In this document: piece after piece, positions 19,279-27,933 of the stretch
How the letters are laid out: each line of letters opens with the position of its first letter
How positions within the stretch are numbered: the stretch's first letter is position 1
NCBI RefSeq assembly: GCF_000635915.2
Contig: NZ_CP015614.1
Coordinates: 348,501 to 412,500 of the forward strand
Origin: Brevundimonas naejangsanensis
Lineage (GTDB): Bacteria > Pseudomonadota > Alphaproteobacteria > Caulobacterales > Caulobacteraceae
Direction: 5' to 3'
Length of the DNA: 64,000 bases
Translations under genes and position numbers: made by a program
The notes under the pieces: model-generated
Databases searched by the model: none
What the model saw: only the letters and a program-made list of their open reading frames with translations
Told to the model about the DNA's origin: nothing

Positions 19279-20049
19279 TCAGCTTAGCGTGATCGCGGAG
19301 ATCAATCGGCCGAAGTCCGGTTCGGCGGCCAGAAACGCCCGGCGGTTGGAATAGAAGCGCCGTTCGTCCGCCCGCGTGTCGTCGCCGGTCCAGGCGGCCT
19401 CGCCGACGCCGGCCTGTTCCAGTCGCCACAGAACGAAGCCGGGCAGGTCGAACTGTCGTTTGTCTTCGGCCGCGCCCGGGCGGAAGAAGCGTTCGCTGCC
19501 GGGGTCGTGGTGGGCGAAGCGCTCCTGATAGTCGGCGCCGACTTCGTAAGAGCCCTGCGCGATGCAGGGGCCGACAACGGCCACCATGCGCGACGGTTCG
19601 GCGCCCAGGGCCGTCATGGCCTTTACGGTCGAGTGGATGATGCCGCCAAGGGCGCCCTTCCAGCCGGCGTGGGCGGCCCCGATGACGCCTGCTTCGGCGT
19701 CGGCGAACAGGACGGGCGCGCAGTCGGCGGTCAAGACGGTCAGCACCGGACCCTTTACGCCCGCGACCACGGCGTCGCCTTCGGGACGCTCTCCGCCCCA
19801 GCCGCTTTCGGCCACGCGGGCGACGGCGGAGTGGACCTGATAGCAGCCGCACAGGTCATCGGCGGCGCCGCCCATCCATTCGGCCACGCGGCGGCGGTTC
19901 TCGGCGACGCGCGCCGGGTCGTCCTTGGACCCCACCCCGGCGTTCAGCCCGGCGTAGATCCCCTCGGACACGCCGCCCTCGCGGGTGAAGAAGCCGTGGC
20001 GCACCCCGGCCTTGTGGAGTAACGGGTGGGTGACGGGGTTCAGGCTCAT
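19279..20049 (-). CDS. pgeF: PgeF / YfiH-family (DUF152) peptidoglycan editing factor
   Basis: A 256-residue cytoplasmic protein of the multicopper-oxidase-like DUF152 fold. The zinc triad is visible: His73 in CYQVHSAVA, Cys110 in LTADCAPVLF and His127 in GAAHAGWKGA. GPCIAQGSYEVG near 160 is also typical. Family members hydrolyse wrongly built UDP-MurNAc-L-Ser (peptidoglycan editing) and also show purine nucleoside phosphorylase/deaminase activity. ATG 20049 shares bases with the TGA of the upstream small gene (ATGA), so the two are coupled. It is the last gene of the lgt-midA-HhH-pgeF operon. The assignment is strong; the preferred substrate is not visible. Confidence 0.93.
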   Translation of the reverse strand: MSLNPVTHPLLHKAGVRHGFFTREGGVSEGIYAGLNAGVGSKDDPARVAENRRRVAEWMGGAADDLCGCYQVHSAVARVAESGWGGERPEGDAVVAGVKGPVLTVLTADCAPVLFADAEAGVIGAAHAGWKGALGGIIHSTVKAMTALGAEPSRMVAVVGPCIAQGSYEVGADYQERFAHHDPGSERFFRPGAAEDKRQFDLPGFVLWRLEQAGVGEAAWTGDDTRADERRFYSNRRAFLAAEPDFGRLISAITLS

Positions 20050-20294
20050 GCAGCGCCCTCCAGTTCGAAACGGGCGGCGTCGATGGCGGCCTGAACAGCC
20101 TTGCGGGCCTGAGGGCTGTTCTTCCAGCAGGTGGAGCCGACGCTGGCGGCGGCGCCCGCGCAAACGACGGCTGCGTCCGCCTGGGCCAGACGGGCGAAGC
20201 CGCCGACGCCCAGTTCCTCCAGCCGTTCGATCACCTTGGGGCCCACGCCCTTGGTCGCCAGCAGGATCTGGCGCTCGGTGTCGGTGAAGGTCAT
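20046..20294 (-). CDS. Small helix-hairpin-helix protein, function unknown
   Basis: An 82-residue protein. Residues about 8-40 form a helix-hairpin-helix-like motif (KGVGPKVIERLEELGVGGFARLAQAD), as in DNA-binding or mitomycin-resistance-type small proteins. The rest has a Cys-containing segment (VCAGAAASVGSTCW) and an Ala-rich C-terminal helix. ATG 20294 is chosen for the GGAGG 11 bases upstream; an ATG at 20315 is possible. It lies between the MidA gene (34 bp) and pgeF (ATGA overlap), so it is cotranscribed with envelope genes. A DNA- or nucleotide-binding role is only suggested by the motif. Confidence 0.75.
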   Translation of the reverse strand: MTFTDTERQILLATKGVGPKVIERLEELGVGGFARLAQADAAVVCAGAAASVGSTCWKNSPQARKAVQAAIDAARFELEGAA

Positions 20295-20328
20295 GGCCGT
20301 ATCAGCCTCCATCATCGGGCGGGCCGCG

Positions 20329-21402
20329 TCAGAAGCCCGGCAGGGCCAGCGAGCGCGGCGAGAAGATCGCCGCCGCCTTGAACAGTTCGCCCATCTGATC
20401 CGGCGCGGTCAGGCGATCCAACTGGCGCTGGATGATCGGGGCGGCCTCGGGGCGTCCCTGCATCAACCGTTGGGCGCGGGCTTCGATCCCCAGCGCCTTC
20501 AGGAAGGCGCCCTGGGCGATGCAGCCGGTCACGTCGGCGCCGCCGCGCACGGCGGCCTCCAGCACCAGGGGGAAGTCGGCCCACTGCGTCAGGTCGGCCT
20601 CGCCCGGCGTCGACAGGGGATCGACCTTCTGATGCCGCCGCAGGGCCTGCAGCGTGTCGCCCGCCTCTGGCTTGCTGCGGCCATAGTCGATCAGCAGCGC
20701 CGCCCCCGACGCCGCCCGGATCATCGTCGCCAGGTCGCGACCGAAGGCGGCCTGCTGCTCCGAAATCTCGATCACCTGGCCCGGTTCGACGTCGAAGCCG
20801 GGCGCCTCGAAGCCGTCGGCGATGGCGGTCAGGCCGAAGGTCAGGTCATTGTTGTCGGTCACGCCGATGCGGCGCTCGGCCCAGCCGCCTTCGGTCTTGA
20901 TGAACTGACGCGCGGGCAGGCAGTCCAGCACCTCGTTGGCGATCAGGATGACGGGGGCGTCCGTTTCGACCTGATGCAGGGCGCTGAGCCAGCGCGGATG
21001 CACGTCGGCGTCGGCCAGGCGCCGGGCCTGTTCGGCGCGTAAGGGGGCGCTGGGCTCGATCAGGATCAGATCGACCGCCTGCAGGAAGCCGGGAACCAGC
21101 CGCGCCGCGCGCAGCACGTCCGACATCAGCGTCCCGTCGCCGGGGCCGACCTCGACCAGGCGCACCCGCTCGGGCGCGCCCAGGCGGCTCCAGGTCTCGA
21201 TGGCCCAAAGGCCGATCAGTTCGCCGAACATCTGGCTGATCAGCGGGGCGGTGATGAAGTCGCCGCCTTCGCCCAGCGCCGGACGGGTGGCGTAATAGCC
21301 GCCCTTGGGGTCGTGCAGGCAGCGGGTGACGTAGTCCGCCACCGTCATCGGCCCGGTCAGCACGATCTCGCGGACCAGCCGGTCCTTGAGCGTCTCCGCC
21401 AT
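20329..21402 (-). CDS. MidA/NDUFAF7-family SAM-dependent methyltransferase
   Basis: A 357-residue protein of the DUF185/MidA family. The N-terminal region has DPKGGYYATRPALGEGGDFITAP, a hallmark of the family, and the SAM-binding motif RLVEVGPGDGTLMSDVLRA lies at residues 81-99. VILIANEVLDCLPARQFI and ALLIDYGRSKPEAGDTLQALR follow. The mitochondrial relative NDUFAF7 methylates an arginine of the complex I subunit NDUFS2, so a complex I assembly role is likely but not shown for bacterial members. It starts 7 bases after the lgt stop, in one operon with lgt, the small HhH gene and pgeF, a common alphaproteobacterial grouping. Confidence 0.92.
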   Translation of the reverse strand: MAETLKDRLVREIVLTGPMTVADYVTRCLHDPKGGYYATRPALGEGGDFITAPLISQMFGELIGLWAIETWSRLGAPERVRLVEVGPGDGTLMSDVLRAARLVPGFLQAVDLILIEPSAPLRAEQARRLADADVHPRWLSALHQVETDAPVILIANEVLDCLPARQFIKTEGGWAERRIGVTDNNDLTFGLTAIADGFEAPGFDVEPGQVIEISEQQAAFGRDLATMIRAASGAALLIDYGRSKPEAGDTLQALRRHQKVDPLSTPGEADLTQWADFPLVLEAAVRGGADVTGCIAQGAFLKALGIEARAQRLMQGRPEAAPIIQRQLDRLTAPDQMGELFKAAAIFSPRSLALPGF

Positions 21403-21409
21403 AGTGGTC

Positions 21410-22282
21410 TTACGCCTCCGCGACTTGCGGCTTCTTCAGCGCCCGCCAGATCAGCCAGGCGCCGACCAGCATCATCGGGATCGACAGGATCATGCCCATG
21501 GTCAGGCCCAGCGGCAGGTTCTCCAGCCCGGCGTCGGGCTGGCGCACGTTCTCCAGCGCGGCGCGGCAGACGCCGTAGCCCAGCAGGAACAGGCCGGTGA
21601 CGAAGCCCGGACGTTTCAGCATCCGCCACTTCCAGATCGCCAGCGACAGGATGACGAACAGCAGCAGGCCCTCAAGCCCCGCTTCATACAACTGGCTGGG
21701 GTGGCGCGGTTCGTTGCCGGCGGGGCAGAAGCCGTACATCTGCTGGATGCGCTCATTGCAGAAGCGGATGGCCCAGGGGACGGTCGTCTCGCGGCCCCAC
21801 AGCTCGCCGTTGATGAAGTTGGCGATGCGGCCGAAGAACAGACCCAGCGGCGCGACCGGGGCGATCAGGTCGCCCAGGCTGAGCGGGTTCACCTTCTGGC
21901 GACGGGCGTACAGGGCGAGGGCGACGACCACGCCCAGGAAGCCGCCGTGGAAGCTCATGCCTCCGGTCCACAGCTGCAGCAGCTCCAGCCGCTCGCCCCA
22001 GCTGTCGCCGGTGAACAGTTGGGCGAACATCGCCGGCTTGTAGAAGAGCGCATAGCCCAAGCGGCCGCCGAGAATGACGCCCAGGGTGATCCACAGCACC
22101 AGGTCGTCCAGTTGCGGTCCCGTCACCGGCGGCTTGCCGGGCGCCCACAGCCGCTCGGTCTTGGCCAGACGCGAGGCGTACCACCATCCCAGCACGATGC
22201 CGGCCACATAGGCCAGGGCGTACCAGCGGATGGGCAGGGGGCCGAGATGGATCAGGACAGGGTCGAATTCGGGAAAGGGCAC
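21410..22282 (-). CDS. lgt: Prolipoprotein diacylglyceryl transferase
   Basis: A 290-residue inner-membrane enzyme with about seven membrane segments that transfers diacylglycerol from phosphatidylglycerol to the lipobox cysteine of prolipoproteins. Family motifs are IRWYALAYVAG near residue 18, LGGRLGYALFY at 71-81, SFHGGFLG with His112, and the signature GRIANFINGELWG at 151-163 holding the essential Arg and Asn. EPRHPSQLYEAGLEG matches the second half. It is the first gene of the operon. The predicted lipoproteins HfaB and the hydrolase at 32220 would be substrates. Confidence 0.96.
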   Translation of the reverse strand: MPFPEFDPVLIHLGPLPIRWYALAYVAGIVLGWWYASRLAKTERLWAPGKPPVTGPQLDDLVLWITLGVILGGRLGYALFYKPAMFAQLFTGDSWGERLELLQLWTGGMSFHGGFLGVVVALALYARRQKVNPLSLGDLIAPVAPLGLFFGRIANFINGELWGRETTVPWAIRFCNERIQQMYGFCPAGNEPRHPSQLYEAGLEGLLLFVILSLAIWKWRMLKRPGFVTGLFLLGYGVCRAALENVRQPDAGLENLPLGLTMGMILSIPMMLVGAWLIWRALKKPQVAEA

Positions 22283-22462
22283 GGGGCCTCCGTCTGCGCT
22301 TTCAGGGGTCGCCCATGGTCTAGCAAGCGGGACTGCATTCGTCGCGCGCTTTTCCCGCGAAGCAGTCTATAGGCCGTTGGCGGGTAAGGTTTGGTTTACC
22401 CAAATCAATGCACCGTTAACCATCATCGGGCCGGCAGGCCCGGGAGTTCTCAAGAGGCCGCC

Positions 22463-22750
22463 ATGCAGACGCGCAATCCCCTCCTTGATGAGTTCGCCAA
22501 GCTGACCACCGGCGCCATGGGCCTGGCCCAGGCTGCGGGCGAAGAGGCCAAGGCCGCCTGGCGCGCCCAGGCCGACCGCTTCGTCGCTGAAATGGACCTG
22601 GTGCGTCGCGACGAGTTCGACGTGCTGAAGGACGAAATCGCCGTCGTGCGGGCGGAGATCGCCGCGCTGAAGGCGGCTGCATCGGCTCCGGCGAAGGCCG
22701 GCGCGGGATCGTCCACAGACGCCGCCTCGCCCCCGGATTCAGCCGGTTGA
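22463..22750 (+). CDS. UbiK/BMFP-family accessory protein
   Basis: A 95-residue, mostly helical protein. The pattern NPLLDEFAKLTTGAMGLAQAAGEEAK and then LVRRDEFDVLKDEIAVVRAEIAALKA is the membrane-fusogenic / accessory UbiK family: an amphipathic helix followed by a C-terminal coiled coil (about residues 48-75) that mediates trimerisation. UbiK assists the aerobic ubiquinone hydroxylases. ATG 22463 follows AGAGG. A TTAACCAT motif at 22416-22423, a CtrA half-site, stands 40 bases upstream, without a matching second half. It is divergent from lgt. The last 20 residues are a Pro/Ala/Ser tail. Confidence 0.8.
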   Translation: MQTRNPLLDEFAKLTTGAMGLAQAAGEEAKAAWRAQADRFVAEMDLVRRDEFDVLKDEIAVVRAEIAALKAAASAPAKAGAGSSTDAASPPDSAG

Positions 22751-22829
22751 GCCGAATCTGCGAACACGCCTACCGTCCTCGAAAGCGACCCTTTGAGTCG
22801 CTGTCGCTGCTGAAGAAGTTGAACGCCTG

Positions 22830-23333
22830 ATGGATGCTGTGAGACCCGAAGAGGTCGACCTGCCCTTTGATCCGCTGGATGTGGTCGAACACGTCCTGAC
22901 GGCGGAGAACCTGCCGTTCGACCGCACGGACGAGGGCGATCTGGCCTTCGCCCTGGCCGGCGACTGGAAGGATTATGAGCTGTGGTTCGCCTGGCGGCCC
23001 GAGGGCGACTGCCTGCAACTGTGCCTGGCGCTGGACCTGCGGGTGGTGAAGACGCGCCGCGCCGCGGCCTATGAGCTGGTCTCCATGATCAACCAGCGCA
23101 CCTGGCTGGGCCATTTCGAGATCTGGCCGGACGAGGGCGAGATCGTCTTCCGCCACGCCCTGGCCCTGCCGCACACCGAACGGCCGACCCTTGCCCAGGC
23201 CGCGTCCATGATCGACGCGGCGGTCGAGGCGGCGGATCGTTACTATCCGGCCTTCGACTTCATGGTGCGCGGCTCCAAGAAGCCGCAGGAGGCGATCGAC
23301 GCCTGCCTGTTCGAGACGGTGGGCAACGCCTGA
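22830..23333 (+). CDS. YbjN-domain protein
   Basis: A 167-residue cytoplasmic protein with the YbjN sensory-transduction-regulator fold. It starts with a helix leading into DVVEHVLTAENLPFDRTDEGDLAFALAG, then LWFAWRPEGDCLQLCLALDL and the conserved ...AAAYELVSMINQRTWLGHFEIWPDEGEIVFRHAL. The fold resembles type III secretion chaperones; E. coli YbjN affects motility and stress genes, but the molecular role is unknown. Its TGA overlaps the proC ATG (TGATG), so the two are cotranscribed, as often seen in alphaproteobacteria. Family assignment is good; function is open. Confidence 0.85.
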   Translation: MDAVRPEEVDLPFDPLDVVEHVLTAENLPFDRTDEGDLAFALAGDWKDYELWFAWRPEGDCLQLCLALDLRVVKTRRAAAYELVSMINQRTWLGHFEIWPDEGEIVFRHALALPHTERPTLAQAASMIDAAVEAADRYYPAFDFMVRGSKKPQEAIDACLFETVGNA

Positions 23334-24136
23334 TGAGCGGTTCCGGACGTCCGGTCGTGCTGCAAGGCGTGGGGCGCCTGGGCTCGGCCATTCTGGAAGG
23401 CTGGCTGGCGACGGGCGCCGTGGACCCGGCCGATCTGATCATTCTGACGCCGTCGGAAAAGCCGGTCGCCGAGGCGGCGCGGGCGAAGGGCGCGCGGATC
23501 AATCCGCCGCTGGAAGCGCTGGCGGACGCCCGCGCCTTCGTCATCGGCGTCAAGCCCGCCAAATGGCTGGAAGCCGCGCAGGCGGTGCTGCCGCATCTGG
23601 CCTCAGACGCCGTGATCGTCTCGGTCATGGCCGGGGTGCGCGGCGAGACGATCTCTGAGGGTTATCACGGCCGCCCGGTCGTGCGCGTCATGCCGACGAC
23701 CGGCGTGGCGCAGGCGCGGGGCGTGGCGACGCTGTGGTCGTCTGATGCGGATGCCTTGAAGGTCGGACAGACCCTGTTCGAGCCGATCGCGGAAACCGTC
23801 CTGCTGGACGACGAGGCGCTGATGCACGCGGCGACGGCGGTGTCCGGCTGCGGCCCCGCCTATTTCTTCGCCTTCACGCGGGCTCTGGCCGAGGCGGGAG
23901 AGGCCGAGGGCCTGTCGCCCGCGGCCGCCGCCCGTCTGGCGCGCGCCACCCTGCGTTCAGCCGCGGCGGGCGCGGAGGGCGACGAGGCGCTGAACGCCCT
24001 GATCGACCGCGTGGCCTCGCCAGGCGGCGTGACCGAAGCCGGCCTGATCGCCCTCAATGAAAACGGCGCCCTGGACCGATCGGTCGAAAGCGCCGTGAAG
24101 GCGGCGGTCGCCAAGTCCACTGAACTCAGCGGCTAA
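23333..24136 (+). CDS. proC: Pyrroline-5-carboxylate reductase
   Basis: A 267-residue enzyme for the last step of proline synthesis (P5C + NAD(P)H to proline). The Rossmann motif VVLQGVGRLGSAILEGW is at residues 8-24; it lacks the more common GxGNMA form, having GRLGSA instead. FVIGVKPAKW and VRVMPTTGVAQARGVATLW follow. The C-terminal dimer and substrate region has TAVSGCGPAYFFAFTRALAEAG and VASPGGVTEAGLIAL, both strong P5CR signatures. It overlaps the YbjN gene by one base. The altered dinucleotide loop may change cofactor preference, but that is a guess. Confidence 0.94.
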   Translation: MSGSGRPVVLQGVGRLGSAILEGWLATGAVDPADLIILTPSEKPVAEAARAKGARINPPLEALADARAFVIGVKPAKWLEAAQAVLPHLASDAVIVSVMAGVRGETISEGYHGRPVVRVMPTTGVAQARGVATLWSSDADALKVGQTLFEPIAETVLLDDEALMHAATAVSGCGPAYFFAFTRALAEAGEAEGLSPAAAARLARATLRSAAAGAEGDEALNALIDRVASPGGVTEAGLIALNENGALDRSVESAVKAAVAKSTELSG

Positions 24137-24142
24137 TCCGTT

Positions 24143-24269
24143 TTTCCTCCCCATGAAATGGGGAGGTGGATCGGCGGCGCAGCCGACGAGACGGAGGGGC
24201 CGCTTGGTTCCGCTGGCGTAAGCCCCTCCACCACTACGTGGTCCCCCTCCCCATTGCATGTGGAGGAAA
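24143..24269. repeat. 127-bp intergenic inverted-repeat element
   Basis: Arms 24143-24169 and 24243-24269 are 27-bp inverted copies with three mismatches (TTTCCTCCCCAT...ATGGGGAGG). An inner GGAGGGGC/GCCCCTCC pair is also present. It lies between the convergent proC and the secreted-protein gene. Confidence 0.72.
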
Positions 24270-24277
24270 GAGCCGCC

Positions 24278-24769
24278 TCACCGCGTGACGAAACGCCCGT
24301 CGGCCAGGTTGCGGGCCAGGCGGTCATAGGCGCGCTGGGCGTCGCTCCAGGTCGTAGAACCGCGCGCGTCGGCCAGGGTCGGGGTGTAGTAGTTGAACTT
24401 GACCGGCTGAACCTCGCCGGAAGCCGTCGTCACCGTGCCTTCGACCGCGGCGCCGCCAATCGACAGGCTGCGCATGGCGTCCAGACCCGGCTTGTCGGAC
24501 AGCTGCTGCATGGTCGGACGGTTGGGCTTCAGGTCGGTGATGACAAGTTCAAGCCGGGCGCCGTCCAGGGCGTGGCGTTCCGTCAGCACGCGCTCGACCG
24601 TGCGGGTCAGGTCGCTGACCTGCTGTTGAACATCGCGCTCGCCCAGTTCCGCAGCGGTCTTGGCGAAATCGGGGCTGACCGTCACGACGACGGCTGAAGG
24701 TTGAGCCGCAGCCGCGCCGGAGAGGGCGAGAACGGCGGCGATCGGTGCAAGAAAAGCAATAGAACGCAT
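24278..24769 (-). CDS. Small secreted protein of unknown function
   Basis: A 163-residue protein not recognised. A signal peptide at residues 1-22 (MRSIAFLAPIAAVLALSGAAAA) ends in an AQP-type cleavage site. The mature part starts SAVVVTVSPDFAKTAAELGERDVQQQVSDL, a beta strand followed by a long helix, then RLELVITDLKPNRPT. The C-terminus (YDRLARNLADGRFVTR) is helical. There are no cysteines, so it is probably a periplasmic or secreted monomeric alpha/beta protein. ATG 24769 is set by AGGAG eight bases upstream. It lies about 90 bp downstream of the EnvZ-type kinase on the same strand and may be cotranscribed with it. Confidence 0.8.
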   Translation of the reverse strand: MRSIAFLAPIAAVLALSGAAAAQPSAVVVTVSPDFAKTAAELGERDVQQQVSDLTRTVERVLTERHALDGARLELVITDLKPNRPTMQQLSDKPGLDAMRSLSIGGAAVEGTVTTASGEVQPVKFNYYTPTLADARGSTTWSDAQRAYDRLARNLADGRFVTR

Positions 24770-24857
24770 AGTCAGGCTCCTGAATTCCAGGCCCCCCTGG
24801 AACACTGGACAAGATGGCGATGATTTTACGGTTCCGCTAGGGGCGCCCGGCAAGGAT

Positions 24858-26216
24858 CTAAGGGGCGCGACGATCCGCCGGCAGTCGGATCGCAGCCTTC
24901 AGGCCGCCCAGTTCGCTGCGGCCCAGGGTGATGTCGCCGCCGTGGCTGCGCGCCACGTCGCGCGCCACCGCCAGGCCCAGACCCACGCCCTTGCGGTTCT
25001 GGTTGCGCGAGGCGTCCAGCCGCGAGAAGGGGCGGAAGGCTTCTTCGTGCATGTCTTCGGGGATGCCGGGGCCGTCGTCCTCGACGGTGATCTCCAGCCC
25101 GCCGGAGGGCAGGGGACGCGCCGACAGCCGCACATGCTCGCCATGCGAGGCGGCGTTGCCGACCAGGTTGTTGATCGCCCGGCGGAAGGCCAGCGGTCGG
25201 GCCAGCATGTTCAGATCGTCGGGCGTCTCGACCTGGGCGGCGGCCCCGGCGCGGCGGGCGTCCTCGGCGGCGCGGCGCAGCATTTCAGGCACGGAGATGG
25301 TCTGGGCGGCTTCCCCGGCCTCGCCGCGCGCGAAGGCCAGGTATTCGTCGATCATATGCTCCATCTCGTCCAGATCGCCCTTCATCGCCTCGGCGCGCTT
25401 GAAGGGCGGCGCCAGGGCCAGTTCGAGGCGCAGACGGGTCAGGGGCGTGCGCAGGTCGTGGCTGACCGAGGCCAGCAGGGCCGTGCGCTGGTCGATGTGG
25501 CGCTGGATGCGCGAGCGCATGTCCAGGAAGGCGCTGGCGGCGGCCCGCACCTCGCGCGCGCCATGCGGCTTGAAACGCGGCACGCTTTCGCCCCGGCCGA
25601 AAGCCTCGGCCGCATGGGCCAGACGCTCGATGGCGCGCACCTGATTGCGGATGAACAGCACCGCCACGGCCAGCAGCAGCACCGTGGCGATCATCAGCCA
25701 CAGGACGAAGATGTGGGCCTGCGTCGCCACGGCCCGCTCGCGCGGGGCGATGACGCGCAGGACGCCGTCCGCCTCCTGCACGCGGATGTCGACGTAGGCG
25801 GGGTAGCGGGTGGTGTCGAACCAGAAGGGCTGGTCCAGCCGCGAGGCCAGCGCCTTCTCCAGCGTGCGGTCGACCAGTCCCAGGGCGCCGCGCCGCTCTT
25901 CGGCGGGCAGGGAGGCTTCGGGCTGGAAGGCGATGGACAACTGCATCGACCGCTCGGCGCGCTCCGAGATCAGAGCCAGATTGCGGGCCGATGGGTCGTC
26001 GCGATAGCTCTCGGCGGCCCAGGCCACGTCGCCCGCCAGGCCTTCGGACAGGCGCGCCGTCACCGCCTGCCAGTGGGCGTCGAAGAAGGCCCAGGTCACC
26101 GCCGCCTGCATGATCAGGACAGGCAGGACGATGATCAGCAGAGAGCGGCCCCACAGGGAGGTCGGCACCCGGCGCTTGATCCAGCGCGTCCAGACGTTGA
26201 ACGGCATCAGCCGCAT
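24858..26216 (-). CDS. EnvZ-type sensor histidine kinase
   Basis: A 452-residue inner-membrane kinase with two membrane segments (about residues 24-46 and 169-190) around a periplasmic sensor domain of roughly 120 residues. A HAMP domain follows (NQVRAIERLAHAAEAFGRGE). The H-box is SVSHDLRTPLTRLRLEL with the phospho-accepting His near residue 250. The N-box AINNLVGNAASHG, the G1 box DDGPGIPEDM and GVGLGLAVARDVARSHGG form the ATPase domain. The starting ATG is 10 bases after the stop of the OmpR-type regulator, so the pair is one operon. The signal is unknown. Confidence 0.93.
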   Translation of the reverse strand: MRLMPFNVWTRWIKRRVPTSLWGRSLLIIVLPVLIMQAAVTWAFFDAHWQAVTARLSEGLAGDVAWAAESYRDDPSARNLALISERAERSMQLSIAFQPEASLPAEERRGALGLVDRTLEKALASRLDQPFWFDTTRYPAYVDIRVQEADGVLRVIAPRERAVATQAHIFVLWLMIATVLLLAVAVLFIRNQVRAIERLAHAAEAFGRGESVPRFKPHGAREVRAAASAFLDMRSRIQRHIDQRTALLASVSHDLRTPLTRLRLELALAPPFKRAEAMKGDLDEMEHMIDEYLAFARGEAGEAAQTISVPEMLRRAAEDARRAGAAAQVETPDDLNMLARPLAFRRAINNLVGNAASHGEHVRLSARPLPSGGLEITVEDDGPGIPEDMHEEAFRPFSRLDASRNQNRKGVGLGLAVARDVARSHGGDITLGRSELGGLKAAIRLPADRRAP

Positions 26217-26226
26217 CGGCGTCGCC

Positions 26227-26970
26227 TCAGTCCGGGGCCAGCATATAGCCGATGCCGCGCACGGTCTGCAGGTAGCGCGGGTTCTTGGGGTCCGCCTCCA
26301 GCTTGCGGCGCAGGCGCGTGACCTGCACGTCGACAGCGCGCCCCGTCACATCGGCGGTGTCGGGCGACAGGGTCATGCGCTCCACCGGCGAATGGGCGTG
26401 GATGGCCAGGGTCTTGAGCAGTTGCGCCTCGGCTTCGGTCAGGCGCTGCAGGGCGCCGTCGCGCGTCAGCTCCAGCCGCTCCATGTCGAAGACGGCGGGG
26501 CCCATGTGGATCTCCTTGGGCGTCATCAGCTTGCCGCCGGTGCGGCGCAGGATGGCCTCGATCCGCAGCGCCAGTTCGCGCGGATCAAAGGGCTTGGACA
26601 TATAGTCGTCCGCCCCGCGCGACAGGCCCTCGATCCGGTCGTCCGGGTCGCCCTTGGCCGTCAGCAGCAGCACCGGCGTCTTGGACAGGGCGGCCTGACT
26701 GCGGATCCAGGTCGTCAGGTCGAAGCCGCTCTCGCCCGGCATCATCACGTCCAGCACGATCAGGTCGAACTCGATCAGTTCAACCATGCGGCGTGCGGCG
26801 CCTGCGTGGGCGGCGCCGGTGACGCGATAGCCCTCGCGGCTCAGGAATTCCTTGAGCAGTTCGCGGATGCGGTCGTCGTCGTCGACGACCAGGATGTGCC
26901 GTCCGCTGCCGGCCGGGGCGACGGGACCGGAACGGCCGTTGGCGCGCGGCTCGACCATGCTCATCGCCAT
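26227..26970 (-). CDS. OmpR-family response regulator
   Basis: A 247-residue DNA-binding regulator. The receiver domain (about 24-140) has the acidic pair VVDDDD, phospho-accepting Asp74 in LIVLDVMMPGESGFD, Thr104 in LLLTAKG and Lys126 in MSKPFDPREL. The C-terminal winged helix (about 150-247) has ERMTLSPDTADVTGRAVDVQVTRLRRKLE-type recognition sequence and ends PRYLQTVRGIGYMLAPD. It precedes the EnvZ-type kinase by 10 bp and is divergent from ilvE with a 76-bp spacer. An N-terminal extension of about 20 residues before the receiver is a little longer than usual; an internal ATG at residue 3 or 5 is possible. Confidence 0.93.
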   Translation of the reverse strand: MAMSMVEPRANGRSGPVAPAGSGRHILVVDDDDRIRELLKEFLSREGYRVTGAAHAGAARRMVELIEFDLIVLDVMMPGESGFDLTTWIRSQAALSKTPVLLLTAKGDPDDRIEGLSRGADDYMSKPFDPRELALRIEAILRRTGGKLMTPKEIHMGPAVFDMERLELTRDGALQRLTEAEAQLLKTLAIHAHSPVERMTLSPDTADVTGRAVDVQVTRLRRKLEADPKNPRYLQTVRGIGYMLAPD

Positions 26971-27046
26971 TCTCCCTGCGAGGCGCCGTTGACGCTGGGT
27001 TGCGGCAGGCGTCTAACCGAGATCGTTGCGCAGGAGACGTACTTCA

Positions 27047-27925
27047 ATGGCCTTCGTTCCTTTCGACGATCGTGACGGCTGGATCTGGTTTGACGGCGAC
27101 TTCGTCCCCTGGCGGGAAGCGAAAACGCACGTCCTGACCCATGGCCTTCACTACGGCTCGTCGGTGTTCGAGGGTGAGCGTATGTATGGCGGTGAAATCT
27201 TCAAGCTCACAGCCCACAGCCAGCGCCTGAAGCGCTCCGCCGAACTGCTCGACTTCGAGATTCCCTATAGCGTGGCCGAGATCGACGCCGCCTGCAAGGA
27301 AACCTGCGCCCGCAACGGCCTGACCGACTGCTATATCCGGCCTGTCGCCTATCTGGGCGCCGAACAGCTCAGCGTCTCGTCGCTGAACAGCAAGGTCCAC
27401 CTGGCCATCGCCGCCTGGGAATGGCCCAGCTATTTCGACCCTGAGGTCAAGAAGAAGGGCATCGCCCTGGAGTGGGCCAAGTGGCGCCGCCCCGACCCCG
27501 CCACGGCGCCGTCTACGGCCAAGGCGGCGGGCCTGTACATGATCTGCACCATGTCCAAGACGGCGGCCGAGAAGCGCGGCTTCAACGACGCCCTGATGCT
27601 GGACTGGCGCGGCTATGTGGCCGAGGCGACCGGCGCCAACGTCTTCTTCGTCAGGGACGGCGTCCTGCACACCCCGCGCGTCGACCACATCCTGGACGGC
27701 ATCACCCGCCAGACGGTGATCGAGATGGCCAAGGCGCGCGGCGTCGAAGTCGTCGTGCGCGACATTCTGCCGGAAGAGCTGGGCGATTTTTCCGAATGTT
27801 TCCTGACCGGCTCGGCCGCCGAGGTGACGCCGGTGGGCCAGGTCGGGGACCATCGCTTCACGCCCGGCGAACTGTCGCTGAGCCTGATGGACGACTACGG
27901 CAAGCTGGTGCGCGGGCAGTTGTAA
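27047..27925 (+). CDS. ilvE: Branched-chain-amino-acid aminotransferase
   Basis: A 292-residue fold-type IV PLP enzyme that interconverts Leu, Ile and Val with their 2-oxo acids. THGLHYGSSVFEGERMYGG near residues 31-49 is the substrate-binding start, Lys159 in STAKAAGLYM the PLP lysine, and YVAEATGANVFFVRDGVLHTP the family signature. The C-terminal LDGITRQTVIEMAKARGVEVVVRDI and FLTGSAAEVTPVGQVGDHRF complete the match. ATG 27047 is preceded by AGGAG. With a leucine-dehydrogenase-type gene elsewhere in the window, two routes touch branched-chain oxo acids, but the genes are not linked. Confidence 0.94.
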   Translation: MAFVPFDDRDGWIWFDGDFVPWREAKTHVLTHGLHYGSSVFEGERMYGGEIFKLTAHSQRLKRSAELLDFEIPYSVAEIDAACKETCARNGLTDCYIRPVAYLGAEQLSVSSLNSKVHLAIAAWEWPSYFDPEVKKKGIALEWAKWRRPDPATAPSTAKAAGLYMICTMSKTAAEKRGFNDALMLDWRGYVAEATGANVFFVRDGVLHTPRVDHILDGITRQTVIEMAKARGVEVVVRDILPEELGDFSECFLTGSAAEVTPVGQVGDHRFTPGELSLSLMDDYGKLVRGQL

Positions 27926-27933
27926 TCAGTGGT

